Of a stretch of 31,568 bases of DNA, positions 15,059 to 23,241 are shown piece by piece. The translations under genes were made by a program, and so were the position numbers. Numbering within the stretch: position 1 is the stretch's first letter; each line of letters starts with the position of its first letter. Source of the stretch: an uncultured Bacteroides sp. (lineage in GTDB: Bacteria; Bacteroidota; Bacteroidia; Bacteroidales; Bacteroidaceae); assembly GCA_900542985.1 (NCBI GenBank), contig UQPQ01000033.1, positions 1 through 31,568 of the forward strand, in the 5' to 3' direction. The notes beneath the pieces were generated by a model that was not told the DNA's origin, made no database searches, and saw nothing but the letters and a program-made list of their open reading frames with translations.

Positions 15059-17353
15059 ATGAATAAAATTATTTCAAAGGAACATTTTTCAGAAAAGGTT
15101 TTCAAACTTGTCATTGAAGCCCCTTTGATTGCCAAGTCTCGTAAGGCGGGACATTTCGTAATTGTGCGTGTGGGAGAGAAAGGCGAGCGTATGCCGCTGA
15201 CCATTGCTGCTGCCGATCCTGTAAAAGGTACTATTACTTTGGTGGTACAGGAGGTGGGACTGTCGTCTACCCGTCTGTGTGAACTGAATGAAGGCGATTA
15301 CGTGACCGATGTAGTAGGTCCGTTGGGTAAGGCTACTCATATTGAAAACTTTGGTACAGTAGTATGTGCCGGAGGTGGAGTAGGTGTGGCACCGATGCTT
15401 CCTATTGTACAGGCATTGAAAGCTGCGGGAAACCGTGTGATTACAGTTTTGGCAGGACGTACAAAGGATTTGATTATCCTGGAAAAAGAAATGCGTGAGA
15501 GTTCCGATGAAGTAATCATCATGACAGACGATGGTTCGTATGGTAAGAAAGGTCTTGTAACCGAAGGGGTGGAAGAGGTCATCAAGCGCGAGAAAGTAGA
15601 CAAGTGCTTTGCCATCGGTCCGGCTATTATGATGAAATTTGTTTGCTTGCTGACAAAGAAATACGAAATCCCTACCGATGTGTCACTGAATACTATCATG
15701 GTAGACGGTACCGGTATGTGTGGAGCATGCCGTATCACTGTGGGCGGAAAAACTCGTTTCGTTTGTGTAGACGGTCCGGAGTTTGACGGTCATCAGGTAG
15801 ACTTCGACGAGATGTTGAAACGTATGGGAGCCTTCAAGGATATTGAACGTGCTGAAATACATAAATTGGAAGTTGAAAAACCTGATACTTGTGAGGCAGA
15901 AAGAGAGGCATCAGACCGTAAGGCTCCTTGGCGTGAAGAACTTCGTAAGAGCATGAAGCCGAAGGAACGTACTGCGATCCCTCGTGTAAAGATGAACGAA
16001 CTGGAACCGGAATATCGTTCACACAGCCGTAAGGAAGAAGTAAACCTGGGATTGAGCGAGGAACAGGCTGTAACAGAAGCTAAACGTTGTCTGGACTGTG
16101 CAAATCCGTCTTGTATGCAGGGTTGTCCGGTGGGTATCAATATTCCTACATTTATCAAAAACATAGAGCGTGGAGAATTCCTCGAAGCTGCACGTACTCT
16201 GAAGCAGACCAGTGCATTGCCGGCTGTGTGTGGACGTGTGTGTCCGCAGGAAAAACAGTGCGAATCGCAGTGTATTCACTTGAAGATGGGACACGAAGCT
16301 GTGGCTATCGGTTATCTGGAACGTTTTGCTGCCGACTATGAACGTGAAAGCGGACAGATTTCTGTTCCTCAGATTGCTGCAAAGAACGGTATTAAGGTAG
16401 CGGTAGTAGGTTCGGGACCTGCCGGTCTGTCGTTTGCCGGTGATATGGCTAAGTTGGGATACGATGTGACTGTATTCGAAGCACTGCACGAAATTGGGGG
16501 TGTATTGAAATATGGTATTCCTGAATTCCGTTTGCCGAACAAGATTGTAGATGTAGAAATTGACAATCTTTCGAAGATGGGTGTGCAGTTTGTAAAAGAC
16601 TGTATTGTGGGTAAGACCATCAGTGTAGAAGACTTGGAACAGGAAGGTTACAAGGGTATTTTCGTAGCTTCGGGAGCAGGTCTGCCTAACTTTATGAATA
16701 TTCCGGGTGAAAACTCTATCAACATCATGTCGTCTAACGAGTATCTGACTCGTGTGAACCTGATGGATGCTGCCAGCGAAGATTCTGATACTCCGGTCAC
16801 ATTCGGTAAGCGTGTGGCGGTAATTGGTGGCGGTAATACTGCGATGGACTCTGTACGTACTGCACGCCGTCTGGGAGCAGAAAAAGCAATGATTATCTAT
16901 CGCCGTTCGGAAGCCGAAATGCCGGCTCGTCTGGAAGAGGTAAAACATGCAAAAGAAGAAGGTGTGGAATTCCTTACTTTGCATAATCCAATCGAATATA
17001 TTGCCGACGAAATGGGTCGTGTAAAACAGGTGGTATTGCAGAAGATGGAACTGGGCGAACCAGATGCTTCAGGACGCCGTAGTCCGGTTGCTATTCCGGG
17101 AGCTATAGAGACCATCGATATCGATATGGCTATTGTCAGTGTGGGTGTATCGCCTAACCCGATTGTTCCGAATTCTATTCCGGGACTGGAGTTGGGACGT
17201 AAAGGTACAATCGCAGTAAATGAGGATATGCAGTCGTCTATTCCGACTATTTATGCCGGTGGTGATATTGTGCGCGGAGGTGCTACTGTAATTCTGGCTA
17301 TGGGCGACGGACGCCGTGCTGCGGCAGCTATGCATCGTCAGTTGCAAGGATAA
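15059..17353 (+). CDS. Fused NfnA/NfnB-like flavin oxidoreductase (annotated PyrK-GltD fusion)
   Basis: A 764-residue fusion. Residues about 1-270 are a ferredoxin-reductase-like FAD/NAD module of PyrK type with an iron-sulfur site of spacing Asp-x4-Cys-x2-Cys-x11-Cys near 215-235 (MVDGTGMCGAC, then FVCVDG). Residues about 300-764 are a GltD-type module: a cysteine-rich N-terminal part for two [4Fe-4S] clusters (CLDCANPSCMQGC; CGRVCPQEKQCESQC), an FAD motif VVGSGPAGLSFAG near 448 and an NADPH motif VIGGGNTAMDS near 587. One Asp plus three Cys is, as I recall, the [2Fe-2S] ligand set of NfnA. The likely role is NADH-dependent reduced ferredoxin:NADP+ oxidoreductase (electron bifurcation). No glutamate synthase large subunit or pyrD is nearby, which argues against the names glutamate synthase or PyrK. 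Sulfide dehydrogenase (SudAB-like) is the main alternative. Confidence 0.85.
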   Translation: MNKIISKEHFSEKVFKLVIEAPLIAKSRKAGHFVIVRVGEKGERMPLTIAAADPVKGTITLVVQEVGLSSTRLCELNEGDYVTDVVGPLGKATHIENFGTVVCAGGGVGVAPMLPIVQALKAAGNRVITVLAGRTKDLIILEKEMRESSDEVIIMTDDGSYGKKGLVTEGVEEVIKREKVDKCFAIGPAIMMKFVCLLTKKYEIPTDVSLNTIMVDGTGMCGACRITVGGKTRFVCVDGPEFDGHQVDFDEMLKRMGAFKDIERAEIHKLEVEKPDTCEAEREASDRKAPWREELRKSMKPKERTAIPRVKMNELEPEYRSHSRKEEVNLGLSEEQAVTEAKRCLDCANPSCMQGCPVGINIPTFIKNIERGEFLEAARTLKQTSALPAVCGRVCPQEKQCESQCIHLKMGHEAVAIGYLERFAADYERESGQISVPQIAAKNGIKVAVVGSGPAGLSFAGDMAKLGYDVTVFEALHEIGGVLKYGIPEFRLPNKIVDVEIDNLSKMGVQFVKDCIVGKTISVEDLEQEGYKGIFVASGAGLPNFMNIPGENSINIMSSNEYLTRVNLMDAASEDSDTPVTFGKRVAVIGGGNTAMDSVRTARRLGAEKAMIIYRRSEAEMPARLEEVKHAKEEGVEFLTLHNPIEYIADEMGRVKQVVLQKMELGEPDASGRRSPVAIPGAIETIDIDMAIVSVGVSPNPIVPNSIPGLELGRKGTIAVNEDMQSSIPTIYAGGDIVRGGATVILAMGDGRRAAAAMHRQLQG

Positions 17354-17396
17354 GAAGCTATAAACTTATAAAATGGTAAAAATAATGTCGGCTGAA

Positions 17397-17436
17397 CGAA
17401 GAGAACTGTTCTCTATCGTCCAGCCGATGACTTTTT
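17397..17436. terminator. Bidirectional hairpin terminator
   Basis: TCGGCTG/CAGCCGA, ACGA/TCGT and AGAGAAC/GTTCTCT stack into one long hairpin with two mismatches and a tiny loop. CTTTTT follows on the plus strand and, reading minus, ATTATTTTTACC follows. It lies between the convergent Nfn-like and HExxH genes and can serve both. Confidence 0.8.
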
Positions 17437-17474
17437 ATCATAGATTGGTTAAAGTTTTATATGCTTCGTGATAT

Positions 17475-18431
17475 TTATTTCTTTTTCAATACCTCTTTTA
17501 TTTTTTCTATAATTTGAGGAGTCTTTATATTACCGGTATTTAGAAGAGCATACTGGAAGTTTTCTGCTGCAATTTCTTCCGGATCAATGGTGTATGGAGT
17601 ATTATTGCCTACTACTTCATAAAAGTCGGTAGCAGCGGTAAGCGGATAGATTACAGTATTTCCTTTTTCCTGTACGGGTATATAGCGTTCGTTCAGAGGG
17701 ATAAGACCTGTCTGCATGTATTGGGATAAATCTCCTCCGCTATAAGGCTTTTCGGAATATAATACCATTGTACACGGTTGTTTTTCTCCCTCGATTGTAA
17801 ATGTTGCATAACTGTCGTAGCGGCTTACATCCGGATTGGATATCCGCTTCTGGTTAATATCTGACGGGAAGATAATTTCCTTATCGAGTACGGTAAATCC
17901 GATGGTAGCATATATTGCTTTTTTGAATTCATGGTTTTCACGTGTCAGAATGTGAAACAGTTCATGAGCCATTACCTGAGTCAGTGTTTCAATTGGGGCA
18001 TTCAACGCTTTTTCTCCTAATGCTATCCAGTTTTTACGGGTATAGGCCGTAGCTCCTCCTTCTTCTTTCTGAGTTGTTTTTACAATGATAATTTCCTCAG
18101 GGAAAGGCAGGTTGAATTTCTGCTTGCTGATTTGATTTTGTATTGTTTTGAAAGCTTTTTCTACATTGCTTTTCTCTTGGTCACTCCAGTTTCGGGTTTC
18201 ATCCATAGCCATACGTAGCAATTCAGACTTTTTCCCTTCTACTTTTTGCAGGCGGAACTCAATATCAAACTGATTCCAATTGCTGGTGTAGTCGTCTATG
18301 TCTGTTACCAGCATCTGTGCTTCAGCTCTTGTGGCAAAACGGTAAGGTAGGGAAGTCTTATTTTCTTGAGCAATACCGGTGGTAGCTACGCAGCAGCACC
18401 ATGTAAGGGCGAGTAAGGATGTTAGTTTCAT
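17475..18431 (-). CDS. Exported protein with HExxH zinc-protease motif
   Basis: A 318-residue protein that I do not recognise as a named family. Residues 1-21 form a signal peptide (MKLTSLLALTWCCCVATTGIA, cleavage probably near AQ|EN), so it acts in the periplasm or outside the cell. HELFH at 156-160, preceded by TQVMA and followed by ILTREN, is a typical HExxH zinc-metallopeptidase helix; a downstream third ligand cannot be assigned with confidence. The rest is mixed alpha/beta with no repeats. It is monocistronic and convergent with the Nfn-like gene. A weak TACATTTA lies upstream where the -7 element would be. It could be a true peptidase or a fold relative that has lost activity. Confidence 0.75.
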   Translation of the reverse strand: MKLTSLLALTWCCCVATTGIAQENKTSLPYRFATRAEAQMLVTDIDDYTSNWNQFDIEFRLQKVEGKKSELLRMAMDETRNWSDQEKSNVEKAFKTIQNQISKQKFNLPFPEEIIIVKTTQKEEGGATAYTRKNWIALGEKALNAPIETLTQVMAHELFHILTRENHEFKKAIYATIGFTVLDKEIIFPSDINQKRISNPDVSRYDSYATFTIEGEKQPCTMVLYSEKPYSGGDLSQYMQTGLIPLNERYIPVQEKGNTVIYPLTAATDFYEVVGNNTPYTIDPEEIAAENFQYALLNTGNIKTPQIIEKIKEVLKKK

Positions 18432-18592
18432 AAGGTTTATCTTTTATCTAGTCAGTATGAGTTGGTAAATATAAATGTAAATTTTGTTTTTTTCTAATTT
18501 TTGAAGAGAAAATATGATTGGGGGAGGAGGAAAACATTACAGTTTTTAGAGGAAAGGCTGTGGAGAATCATCGGGTAAAAAAGGTATAAAAA

Positions 18593-18649
18593 AGAACCTT
18601 CTTCTGTCTGGAAATCCTTTTGTGGATATCGTATACAGAAGAAGGTTCT
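18593..18649 (-). terminator. recA operon terminator
   Basis: A perfect 15-bp inverted repeat (AGAACCTTCTTCTGT and ACAGAAGAAGGTTCT). Reading the minus strand, the stem is followed by TTTTTTATACC. It lies 25 nt after the recA stop. Confidence 0.9.
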
Positions 18650-18674
18650 GATGTATTTCTCTGTGAAAGAAATT

Positions 18675-19724
18675 TTATTCTTTGTCTTTCAGTGCAGCAA
18701 AGATGAGTCCTTCCAGTTCTTCAGCCAGTTCGGGATTGTCCTGAATACACTGTTTGGCTGCATCGCGTCCTTGTCCGAGTTTGGTATCGTTGTAGCTGTA
18801 CCATGAGCCGCTTTTCTTGATGATGCCCAGTTCTGCTCCCAGGTCGATGATTTCACCGCTGCGGGAAATGCCTTCACCGAACATGATGTCGAATTCTGCT
18901 TTGCGGAATGGAGGTGCTACTTTGTTTTTTACCACTTTTACGCGTACCTGATTACCGATAACTTCTTCACCGTCTTTCAACTGGGTAGCGCGGCGGATGT
19001 CGAGACGTACTGAAGCATAGAACTTCAAGGCATTACCACCGGTTGTTGTTTCCGGATTGCCGAACATTACTCCGATTTTTTCACGCAACTGGTTGATGAA
19101 GATACAGGTTGTATTGGTCTTGCTGATAGCGGAAGTAAGCTTACGTAATGCTTGCGACATCAGACGTGCCTGTAAGCCTACCCGGTTGTCTCCCATATCG
19201 CCTTCGATTTCGGCTTTCGGAGTCAGGGCAGCTACAGAGTCGATAACAATGATGTCAATGGCAGAAGAGCGGATAAGCTGTTCTGCAATTTCCAGAGCTT
19301 GCTCACCGTTATCGGGCTGTGAAATCCACAAGTTGTCGATGTCTACTCCCAACTTGGCTGCATAGAAACGGTCGAAGGCATGTTCTGCATCGATGAACGC
19401 TGCAATACCTCCGTTTTTCTGTGCTTCGGCAATAGCATGGATAGCAAGTGTGGTCTTACCAGAAGATTCCGGACCATATATTTCAATGATACGTCCTTTG
19501 GGATAACCTCCTACACCAAGTGCAGCGTTGAGTGCAATGGAGCCGGTAGGAATGACTTCTACTTCTTGAACATGGTCGTCGCCCATTTTCATGATAGAGC
19601 CTTTACCGAAGCTTTTCTCAATCTTATCCATTGCGGCTTGCAATGCCTTGAGCTTTTCGCTGTTGTTGGGCTTGGAAGGAGTATCTACTCCTCCTTCGAA
19701 TTCCAATTCGTCTTTTTTAGCCAT
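18675..19724 (-). CDS. recA: Recombinase RecA
   Basis: A 349-residue RecA of normal length, the ATP-dependent strand-exchange protein of homologous recombination and the co-protease of the SOS response. Walker A GPESSGKT is at 84-91, and the [27 protein letters not shown] region holds the L2 DNA-binding loop. No intein or frameshift. It is the last gene of a minus-strand operon after a polyamine-type dehydrogenase and bcp, only 13 nt behind bcp, and is closed by a strong hairpin. I see no SOS-box-like palindrome directly upstream; transcription probably comes from the promoter near 21470. Confidence 0.99.
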   Translation of the reverse strand: MAKKDELEFEGGVDTPSKPNNSEKLKALQAAMDKIEKSFGKGSIMKMGDDHVQEVEVIPTGSIALNAALGVGGYPKGRIIEIYGPESSGKTTLAIHAIAEAQKNGGIAAFIDAEHAFDRFYAAKLGVDIDNLWISQPDNGEQALEIAEQLIRSSAIDIIVIDSVAALTPKAEIEGDMGDNRVGLQARLMSQALRKLTSAISKTNTTCIFINQLREKIGVMFGNPETTTGGNALKFYASVRLDIRRATQLKDGEEVIGNQVRVKVVKNKVAPPFRKAEFDIMFGEGISRSGEIIDLGAELGIIKKSGSWYSYNDTKLGQGRDAAKQCIQDNPELAEELEGLIFAALKDKE

Positions 19725-19737
19725 ATATTTTTCTTGG

Positions 19738-20187
19738 TTATTTTAAGATTTGTGCGGCATGGTCTTTGGTCTTCACCTCTTTGGGAGAGATGATACGTTC
19801 AATCACGCCTTCTTCGTTTATGATAAATGTGGTGCGGAATGTACCCATGTATTTACGTCCATACATGCTTTTTTCACCCCATACCCCAAATTCTTGCACT
19901 AACTTTTGTTCTGTATCGGCAATGAGTGTAAAAGGAAGCTGGTTTTTCTCGATGAACTTCTGGTGCGATTTGGCATCGTTGATGCTGACACCAATTACTT
20001 CGTAACCTGCTGCGCGAAGTTCCGAATAGTTGTCGCGCAGGTTGCAGGCTTGAGCCGTACATCCCGATGTCATGTCTTTGGGATAGAAGTAGAGGACTAC
20101 TTTTTTTCCCTTGTAATCGCTTGTACGGATTTCTTCTCCTTTTTCATTCAGTCCCAATACTTCGGGGGCTTTATCTCCTACTTGCAT
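19738..20187 (-). CDS. bcp: Thioredoxin-dependent thiol peroxidase (Bcp/PrxQ)
   Basis: A 149-residue peroxiredoxin from the ATG at 20187; an upstream in-frame TTG is not used in this call. It reduces hydrogen peroxide and organic peroxides with electrons from thioredoxin. The peroxidatic Cys43 lies in PKDMTSGCT and the resolving Cys48 five residues on (TAQAC), the pattern of the Bcp/PrxQ class. No signal peptide, so cytoplasmic. It sits 36 nt after the dehydrogenase and 13 nt before recA, so the three are co-transcribed. Shared expression with recA could link peroxide defence to repair of the resulting damage. Confidence 0.95.
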   Translation of the reverse strand: MQVGDKAPEVLGLNEKGEEIRTSDYKGKKVVLYFYPKDMTSGCTAQACNLRDNYSELRAAGYEVIGVSINDAKSHQKFIEKNQLPFTLIADTEQKLVQEFGVWGEKSMYGRKYMGTFRTTFIINEEGVIERIISPKEVKTKDHAAQILK

Positions 20188-20223
20188 GATGCTTTGTTTA
20201 TACAGATTCAAGAATACAGATAA

Positions 20224-21417
20224 TTACAGTTCCAAATCTCCGTCGAATACTTCGTGCCAAGGCAAGCCGTATTGATTCAGTGCTTCCATGAACGGATCTG
20301 GATCGAATTCTTCTACATTCCATACACCCGGACGTTTCCATAAGCCTTTCAGGAACATCATTGCACCAATCATGGCTGGTACACCGGTTGTGTAACTTAC
20401 GCCCTGCATACCTGTTTCCTGGTAAGCAGCCTGGTGTGAACAGTTGTTGTATACATAGTAGGTACGTTCTTTACCGTCTTTGATACCACGGATACGGCAA
20501 CCGATAGATGTTTCGCCTTCGTAGTTTTCTCCCAGGTCTTGTGGGTTAGGAAGAACTGCTTTCAGGAATTGCAGGGGCACAATTTCCATGCCGTTGTAAT
20601 TGATAGGCTCGATGCTTGCCATACCAATATTCTGAATAACTCTCAGGTGAGTGAGGTATTCTTGTCCAAAGGTCATCCAGAAACGGGCGCGTTTGATAGT
20701 TGGGAAGTTCTTAACCAGCGACTCCAGTTCTTCGTGGTACAACAAGTATGAGTCACGCGGACCAATGTTTGGATATGTCAGGTCTTTATGGAATTCCAAT
20801 GGCTTTGTTGTAACCCACTGTCCGTTTTCATAATAACGTCCGTTCTGGGTAATTTCACGGATGTTGATTTCCGGATTAAAGTTGGTTGCAAACGCTTTGT
20901 GATGATTACCTGCATTACAGTCTACGATATCCAGGTACTGTATTTCGTCGAAATGATGTTTGGCTGCATATGCTGTATACACGCCGCTTACTCCCGGGTC
21001 GAAACCACAACCCAAAATTGCTGTCAGTCCGGCTTCTTCGAAACGCTGTTTGTAAGCCCACTGCCAGCTGTATTCGAAATGAGCTTCGTCTTTCGGCTCA
21101 TAGTTGGCTGTATCCAGGTAGTTGACTCCGGCTTGCAGACAAGCTTCCATGATAGTCAGATCCTGATAAGGGAGCGCTACATTAATAACGATTTCGGGTT
21201 TAAAACTGTTGAATAAAGCCACTAATTCGTCTACATTGTCTGCATCTACCTTAGCGGTCTTGATGTCTGGTCTGCCAATTGCTTTTACAATAGCGTCACA
21301 TTTTGACTGGGTGCGGCTGGCAATCATCACTTCTGTAAATACTTCAGGATGTTGAGCCACTTTGTGTGCAACAACGGTTCCTACTCCGCCTGCACCAATA
21401 ATTAATACTTTACTCAT
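20224..21417 (-). CDS. Saccharopine dehydrogenase-fold enzyme, probable carboxy(nor)spermidine dehydrogenase
   Basis: A 397-residue oxidoreductase with an N-terminal Rossmann motif IIGAGGVGTVVAHKVAQH (dinucleotide-binding glycines at 8-13). It is of the saccharopine-dehydrogenase-like class that, in Bacteroides and vibrios, condenses aspartate semialdehyde with a diamine to make carboxyspermidine or carboxynorspermidine. It matches that class in length and in the segments ILGCGFDPGVSGVYTAY and NCSHQAAYQETGMQGVSYTTG. No decarboxylase gene is adjacent. It heads the operon with bcp and recA. Its upstream region has a good -7 element and a perfect 6+6 palindrome, so specific regulation is likely. 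Confidence 0.88.
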   Translation of the reverse strand: MSKVLIIGAGGVGTVVAHKVAQHPEVFTEVMIASRTQSKCDAIVKAIGRPDIKTAKVDADNVDELVALFNSFKPEIVINVALPYQDLTIMEACLQAGVNYLDTANYEPKDEAHFEYSWQWAYKQRFEEAGLTAILGCGFDPGVSGVYTAYAAKHHFDEIQYLDIVDCNAGNHHKAFATNFNPEINIREITQNGRYYENGQWVTTKPLEFHKDLTYPNIGPRDSYLLYHEELESLVKNFPTIKRARFWMTFGQEYLTHLRVIQNIGMASIEPINYNGMEIVPLQFLKAVLPNPQDLGENYEGETSIGCRIRGIKDGKERTYYVYNNCSHQAAYQETGMQGVSYTTGVPAMIGAMMFLKGLWKRPGVWNVEEFDPDPFMEALNQYGLPWHEVFDGDLEL

Positions 21418-21442
21418 TTATTTTATTGATGATTTTAATGCC

Positions 21443-21457
21443 CGGTAAACGTTACCG
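21443..21457 (-). promoter_or_regulatory. Palindromic site upstream of polyamine-recA operon
   Basis: CGGTAA-ACG-TTACCG is a perfect 6-bp inverted repeat. It lies 26 bases upstream of the dehydrogenase start and just downstream of its -7 element, where a bound repressor would block transcription. No known regulator is assigned. Confidence 0.5.
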
Positions 21458-21466
21458 TTCAGTATG

Positions 21467-21474
21467 CAAAGATA
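21467..21474 (-). promoter_or_regulatory. -7 element of dehydrogenase-bcp-recA operon
   Basis: On the minus strand this reads TATCTTTG, a match to TAnnTTTG, 50 bases upstream of the first start codon. Confidence 0.55.
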
Positions 21475-21547
21475 AGAATAATTAGATTATATAAACATAA
21501 AAAACGGAAAAATGCAGGTGGGCTGAACTTTTGTTCAAATATATCGT

Positions 21548-21555
21548 TATATTTG
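21548..21555 (+). promoter_or_regulatory. -7 element of META lipoprotein gene
   Basis: TATATTTG matches TAnnTTTG and lies 24 bases upstream of the ATG at 21580. A TTTG at 21530-21533 is closer (14 nt) than the normal spacing, so the -33 half is doubtful. Confidence 0.5.
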
Positions 21556-21579
21556 CGAAGTTTAGAAATTAAAATTGAT

Positions 21580-22383
21580 ATGAGAAGAACATTTTTAGGT
21601 GTTGCGGCTATTTGTGCCGGAGCGCTGATGGCAAGCTGCATGAGCAGTAAGAAAGCAGCACAAACAGTAGATCTGACAGGCGAGTGGAATATCGTAACTG
21701 TAGATGGAGAGAAACTTGGAAATGAGAATATGCCTTTTATCGGTTTGGATACAGAAACCAAACGAGTATATGGTAGTGCAGGTTGCAACCGTATGATGGG
21801 TGGTTTTGAATTGGATTCTGTCAATGCAGGAAAAATTCATTTCAGTCAGATTGCTACTACACGGATGATGTGTCCGGATATGGATACGGAACAGAAGATA
21901 TTGGGAGCTCTTAATAAAGTAGAAGGTTATTCGGAAACAGAAACCGGTATTGAACTGACAGATGCGGAAGGTAAGACTGTCATTGTTTTGGAAAAGCGTG
22001 TACAGGCTGCTGTTTCTATCAATGATCTGGCAGGAGAATGGATTATTTCAGCAGTGAATGGAGAAGCTGTGAAGAAGATGGAAAAGACTCCGTTCCTGGC
22101 ATTTAATATTGAGGAAAAACGTGTACATGGTAATGCGGGCTGTAATATTATCAATGGAGGTTTCTCTCAGGAAGAAGGCAATGCAGCTTCCTTGAAATTC
22201 TCACAAATGATTTCTACGATGATGGCTTGCCCGGATATGGATGTGGAAACACAGGTGTTGAAAGCACTTAATGAAGTAGCTTCATTTGAAAAGAATGAGG
22301 ATGGAGCTGTTTCATTGTTAGATGGAAACGGTAAAGTGCTTCTTACCTTAGTGAAGAATACAGGAGAAAGTCTGGTGAAATAA
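21580..22383 (+). CDS. Lipoprotein with two tandem META domains
   Basis: A 267-residue protein from the ATG at 21580. The signal peptide ends in a lipobox (ALMASC, Cys20), so it is lipid-anchored. The residues after the Cys (MSSKKAA) lack the acidic cluster that, in Bacteroides, tends to direct lipoproteins to the cell surface, so the periplasmic side is more likely. Two META/HslJ-type domains follow (about 30-140 and 145-262), each with the same landmarks: L.GEW, a VYGSAGCNR/VHGNAGCNI turn, a GGF segment and MMCPDMD/MACPDMD. HslJ-like proteins are linked to stress and novobiocin resistance in E. coli, but the function here is unknown. It is monocistronic, with its own -7 element and terminator. 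Confidence 0.92.
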   Translation: MRRTFLGVAAICAGALMASCMSSKKAAQTVDLTGEWNIVTVDGEKLGNENMPFIGLDTETKRVYGSAGCNRMMGGFELDSVNAGKIHFSQIATTRMMCPDMDTEQKILGALNKVEGYSETETGIELTDAEGKTVIVLEKRVQAAVSINDLAGEWIISAVNGEAVKKMEKTPFLAFNIEEKRVHGNAGCNIINGGFSQEEGNAASLKFSQMISTMMACPDMDVETQVLKALNEVASFEKNEDGAVSLLDGNGKVLLTLVKNTGESLVK

Positions 22384-22406
22384 TTGAAATAATTTTTTAT
22401 AAAAAG

Positions 22407-22448
22407 CGTGGGCATTTTCATTCGTAATGAAGATGTCCACGTTTTTTT
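22407..22448. terminator. Terminator between META gene and upxY-like gene
   Basis: CGTGGGCATTTTCATT pairs with AATGAAGATGTCCACG, with two G-T wobbles and a CGT loop, followed by T7. Reading minus, CTTTTTATAAAAAATT follows, so it can serve both convergent genes. Its T-run touches the stop codon of the minus-strand gene. Confidence 0.88.
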
Positions 22449-23028
22449 ATTCAGTTTCTGATGCATGAGCTCCGTTTCCGCTTATTTCTTCGCACCAGGT
22501 ATAGCTCACTTTGAGTAAGGCTGTGCTGTTGTTCATTTCAATTGCTATGTAATGCCGTCCTCCATATCGTATGAATTTGCCGGTGATACCGTAAAGAGGT
22601 CCTTTTTTGGCGATGCGTACAGGGAATCCTTTTTTGTTTTTTAGCTTCTCGGAATCAATAAAGCGTGTACCTTGAATGTTAGGATCTGTAGCTCGTATAA
22701 AGTTTTGCATTTCATCGTCCGGTACGATGCAGAATTCGTCGCAGTCTCTTTCCCTTTTCATAAAATATATAGGGAGAGGAAAGTTACGTGCAAATTTCCT
22801 GCACCAGCTTTTGTTGTATGTATGTCGGATAAATAGCAGATTATGAATGGCTGGAACAAGAACATGCTCACACTTATGTTCTTTGTCTTTTGTCTCTTGC
22901 AATTCGTATACCATTGGCAAGTAGTATTCAATGCCTTCTTCGCGTAGCAATTCGGCTACTCGAAGTTCTTTACAGTAAAAAGTTTTTATAGGCATCCATA
23001 CTAATGGTTGCTCTTGCTTCTCTTCCAT
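22447..23028 (-). CDS. UpxY-family NusG-like transcription antiterminator, orphan
   Basis: A 193-residue NusG paralogue. The NGN-type domain occupies about 8-125 (WMPIKTFYCKELRVAELLREEG, LVPAIHNLLFIR, then FCIVPDDEMQNFI). A KOW-like segment follows (GFPVRIAKKGPLYGITGKFIR, about 140-165). UpxY proteins in Bacteroides normally sit at the head of a capsular polysaccharide operon, bind its leader and let RNA polymerase read through. Here no UpxZ, glycosyltransferase or other capsule gene follows; the next gene converges and a terminator ends the unit. It may act in trans on another locus or be a relic. The reading frame is intact. No clear promoter is seen in the 213 bases upstream. Confidence 0.85.
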   Translation of the reverse strand: MEEKQEQPLVWMPIKTFYCKELRVAELLREEGIEYYLPMVYELQETKDKEHKCEHVLVPAIHNLLFIRHTYNKSWCRKFARNFPLPIYFMKRERDCDEFCIVPDDEMQNFIRATDPNIQGTRFIDSEKLKNKKGFPVRIAKKGPLYGITGKFIRYGGRHYIAIEMNNSTALLKVSYTWCEEISGNGAHASETE

Positions 23029-23186
23029 GATTCATGTTTAGGTTAGTACAATCAGAGAAACAAAGAAAAGAAAAATAATCGATAAGAACAAGTCTATTTA
23101 CTTTTAGAAGTGTTTTAAGTTGGAATCCATAGAAGATTTGTGGATGAGTAAATGGATCTTGTTATTGGGGTAATTGGTAGAAGACA

Positions 23187-23220
23187 TAAAAAAAGGGATT
23201 ACGAATGTCGTAATCCCTTT
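23187..23220 (-). terminator. rpsA terminator
   Basis: A perfect 14-bp inverted repeat (AAAAGGGATTACGA and TCGTAATCCCTTTT) with an ATG loop. On the minus strand it continues into TTTTTTTATGTC. It lies 22 nt after the rpsA stop. Confidence 0.93.
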
Positions 23221-23241
23221 TGAAATATCTCAGGTGAAGAA

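Noticed and set aside
16019..16984. Long antisense reading frame of 321 codons inside the Nfn-like gene
   Set aside because: It lies wholly opposite a strongly conserved coding region, is Thr/Cys/His-rich without domain sense, and has no promoter or ribosome-binding site. It is a codon-bias shadow.
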